Shown here: positions 4,490 through 6,225 of the stretch, piece after piece
How positions within the stretch are numbered: position 1 is the first letter of the stretch
Layout: each line of letters starts with the position of its first letter
NCBI GenBank assembly: GCA_028708485.1
Contig: JAQVYZ010000063.1
Span: 1 to 6,225, forward strand
Reading direction: 5' to 3'
DNA from: Caldisericia bacterium
GTDB taxonomy: Bacteria; Caldisericota; Caldisericia; UBA6126
Length of the DNA: 6,225 nt
The notes under the pieces: generated by a model
Databases searched by the model: none
Told to the model about the DNA's origin: nothing
Seen by the model: the letters and a program-made list of their open reading frames with translations, nothing else
Program-made: the position numbers and the translations under genes

Positions 4490-6225
4490 TAAGTAGTTTC
4501 AAAAACTTTTTCCCAACACCAATCCTTACATTCTTTGCGTCTATTCCATAAACTACAAAAACCTTTTTCTGCTGTTGTAGGGTATTCTTCTTTAAATGAA
4601 TACCATGCATCATATGCTGCATTTAGATTAGTAATTGCAAATCCTGCTAGTAATGCTTGAGCATAATTCATAATATTGAAAACTGACGTCAAAAAACCAA
4701 GTACAAATTTAGATGCTGTTTTTGCAACTATTTTCGCTGCAACAATAACTCCAATTTGTGCAAAATTAACACCAAGATCTATTCCTAGTTTCTCTGCAGC
4801 TATCTCAATATTCTCAGCAACATTATTAAATGCAGTATATTTATCTTTCATACCTTCATCAGTCATATTAAATGATCCAGGAGTGGCTTTTGTGATCTCA
4901 TTATCAAAATTTAAAATAGCTTTATCTTTTGTCGCTTCCATGGCACTTACTCCACCTAATGAAAAACAACGATTTCGACATCTTTGATAACACTGTTCTT
5001 TGTTTTCTGAATTACATATAGTTTCTCCTCCGCACGGTTGTGCCGTTCCGCAGTCAGAAGTGGAGGTGGATGCAGTTGCTCCGATACTGCCGATATCGAT
5101 AGCAAATTCAGCATCAACCAAAGCTACGCCATATCCCGGATTAGGACGCCAAGGCAGGATAATTTCATTGTCACCGAATCCAGGAAGGGTATACGAGGGT
5201 CCTTTGGTTCCTGTGATAGCAATGATGTCGACAATCTCACCGGGATTCCAGGTGTCCGTCACATGACCGCTGCTGCGACTCACAGCATAGGAAGCTATCG
5301 GATTGCCATCAGGATCAACTCTCACCATGGTATCGGTGCAGGGATTATAATAATAGTAGGCTTCTCCCGTAAACGATCCGCCAAATCCCTGGGTTGGTGT
5401 ATACGTCATGGAAAGGATCGTACCATTTGGATCGGTGGTAAAATCCTGGGTAAGTATAATTTGATTAAGAGAATTTTTCGCCACAATCTTCTCTATGCCA
5501 TATAGCCCATACGAAGCATTCCAAGTGCGAAGGAGCACATCATCCTCATAATGCAGTATGCTCTTTATCTTGCCTGCATCGTTGTACTCTAACGCATATT
5601 CTATTTCCGTGCTTGTATCATCTAGCACAATGGAGGTGATTCTGTCTCGACTATCCCACGTAAAAGTCATAGTCTTATTCCCGGGATAGGCTACTTGTTC
5701 CAGTCTGCCCTTATCATTCAGGTCATCATAAGTGAAAGAAGAAGTTCCCTGCACTCCTGGATAGGTGACGGTGCTTAATCGCTCTTTGCTATCGTAACTG
5801 AAATCATAGGAATCATTTAACAACGAATCCGTAATGGAGGTCAATTTGCCTACGCCCTGGTCATAAGCATAGGTCAGTTCTTTACTATTGGAACCAAATG
5901 TCAGTTCCGAGATCCGATTCAAATTATCGTATTCCATCGCGTAGGATTCGGAAAAAGTCTGTCCCTGCCCGGCGTAGACGGAATACTCGTAGGAAGAGAT
6001 CTTATCAAGATTGTTAAAGGTAGAATCAATATCCAGATACGTATCTTCTCCCTTGGTCACTGTGACCGTATCTAGCATTTTTTTATACCAGGTTTGCGTA
6101 ACCATAGTTTGGTTGGGATATTGCATAGCAGCGAGTGTTTTGTCATTATTCCAAGTATAGGTAAATGTCTTTGTTTTATTGGTATCCGTAAAAGAATACA
6201 ACCAATTGCGATTCGTGTAGGTCAT
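4486..6225 (-). CDS. RHS/YD-repeat protein, C-terminal part with unrecognised cysteine-rich tip (5' end beyond window)
   Basis: 579 codons are visible, open to the right edge. The first visible codon is ATG, but the protein begins in mid-repeat with no signal peptide, so I treat it as truncated. Residues 1 to about 310 carry YD/RHS repeats, for example YDNLNRISELTF (99-110), YDSKERLSTVTYPG (144-157), WDSRDRITSI (190-199) and YNDAGKIKSI (214-223). RVDPDGNPI (302-310) is the nearest thing to the usual core end; the classic GRFxSxDP core motif is absent. Residues 311-390 are a linker of unknown type. The tail has nine cysteines: C392, C398, C404, then C412-x3-C416-x3-C420, and C557-x8-C566-x3-C570. 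Between them lies a helical, hydrophobic stretch (about 484-535). GC falls from about 48% to 33% near codon 400. Family knowledge: RHS proteins form shells around variable C-terminal effector tips. Calling this tip a toxin is inference only. Confidence 0.85.
   Translation of the reverse strand: MTYTNRNWLYSFTDTNKTKTFTYTWNNDKTLAAMQYPNQTMVTQTWYKKMLDTVTVTKGEDTYLDIDSTFNNLDKISSYEYSVYAGQGQTFSESYAMEYDNLNRISELTFGSNSKELTYAYDQGVGKLTSITDSLLNDSYDFSYDSKERLSTVTYPGVQGTSSFTYDDLNDKGRLEQVAYPGNKTMTFTWDSRDRITSIVLDDTSTEIEYALEYNDAGKIKSILHYEDDVLLRTWNASYGLYGIEKIVAKNSLNQIILTQDFTTDPNGTILSMTYTPTQGFGGSFTGEAYYYYNPCTDTMVRVDPDGNPIASYAVSRSSGHVTDTWNPGEIVDIIAITGTKGPSYTLPGFGDNEIILPWRPNPGYGVALVDAEFAIDIGSIGATASTSTSDCGTAQPCGGETICNSENKEQCYQRCRNRCFSLGGVSAMEATKDKAILNFDNEITKATPGSFNMTDEGMKDKYTAFNNVAENIEIAAEKLGIDLGVNFAQIGVIVAAKIVAKTASKFVLGFLTSVFNIMNYAQALLAGFAITNLNAAYDAWYSFKEEYPTTAEKGFCSLWNRRKECKDWCWEKVFETTY

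Noticed and set aside
5005..5030. GGAGGAGA followed by an ATG near the composition break, considered as a start for a separate tip gene
   Set aside because: That ATG is out of frame with the tip and is followed at once by TAA.
4676..5505. Plus-strand frames of 103, 88 and 155 codons opposite the RHS gene
   Set aside because: They are antisense to a continuous YD-repeat and tip frame and show no domain or convincing ribosome binding site.
6223..6225. ATG at the very edge as the true start of the RHS gene
   Set aside because: The protein would begin inside a YD repeat with no signal peptide or N-terminal domain, and RHS proteins are normally much longer. The ATG is probably an internal methionine at the window edge, though upstream sequence is needed to be sure.
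1..6225. CRISPR arrays, tRNA or rRNA genes, insertion sequences, attachment sites
   Set aside because: I saw no regularly spaced direct repeats, no tRNA- or rRNA-like segments, no transposase and no terminal inverted repeats.

Overview
All recognisable genes in this window lie on the minus strand. The sequence looks like a low-to-moderate-GC Bacillota (Firmicutes) genome. The support is strong AGGAGG-type ribosome binding sites, sigma-A-like promoter hexamers, a TPP riboswitch acting through an intrinsic terminator, and two lipoproteins. A spore-forming clostridial lineage would fit, but this is inference and no genus can be fixed.

Right part (4486-6225): the 3' portion of an RHS/YD-repeat gene that enters from beyond the right edge. 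Its YD-repeat region is about 48% GC (hand count over 5041-5580). Its last ~180 codons drop to about 33% GC (4501-5040) and encode a different module: a cysteine cluster, a hydrophobic helical stretch and a second cysteine cluster. This layout resembles the variable C-terminal tip of a polymorphic RHS protein. I do not recognise the tip.

Middle (2998-4419): 66 bases further on, a 473-residue AT-rich lipoprotein of unknown function. Its strand-turn-strand motifs recur about every 47 residues, which suggests a beta-propeller. Its position next to the RHS tip makes a functional link possible but unproven.

Left part (1-2856): a complete thiamin-precursor uptake operon apart from the truncated last gene. 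A TTGAGA-17-TACAAT promoter leads into a TPP riboswitch and terminator. Four tightly packed genes follow: a small YkoF/MTH1187-type thiamine-binding protein, the permease ThiX, the THI5-like binding lipoprotein ThiY and the ATPase ThiZ (cut by the left edge). Known biology of the families says ThiY captures a pyrimidine precursor of thiamin outside the membrane, ThiX/ThiZ import it, and TPP shuts the operon off. In the leader, the conserved CTGAGAG region of the aptamer can pair with the 5' arm of the terminator, giving a concrete antitermination model.

Stretches without genes: 2657-2997 holds the thi promoter, riboswitch and terminator; its remainder (about 2857-2997) shows nothing I can support. 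4420-4485 holds a ribosome binding site and a possible extended -10 promoter.
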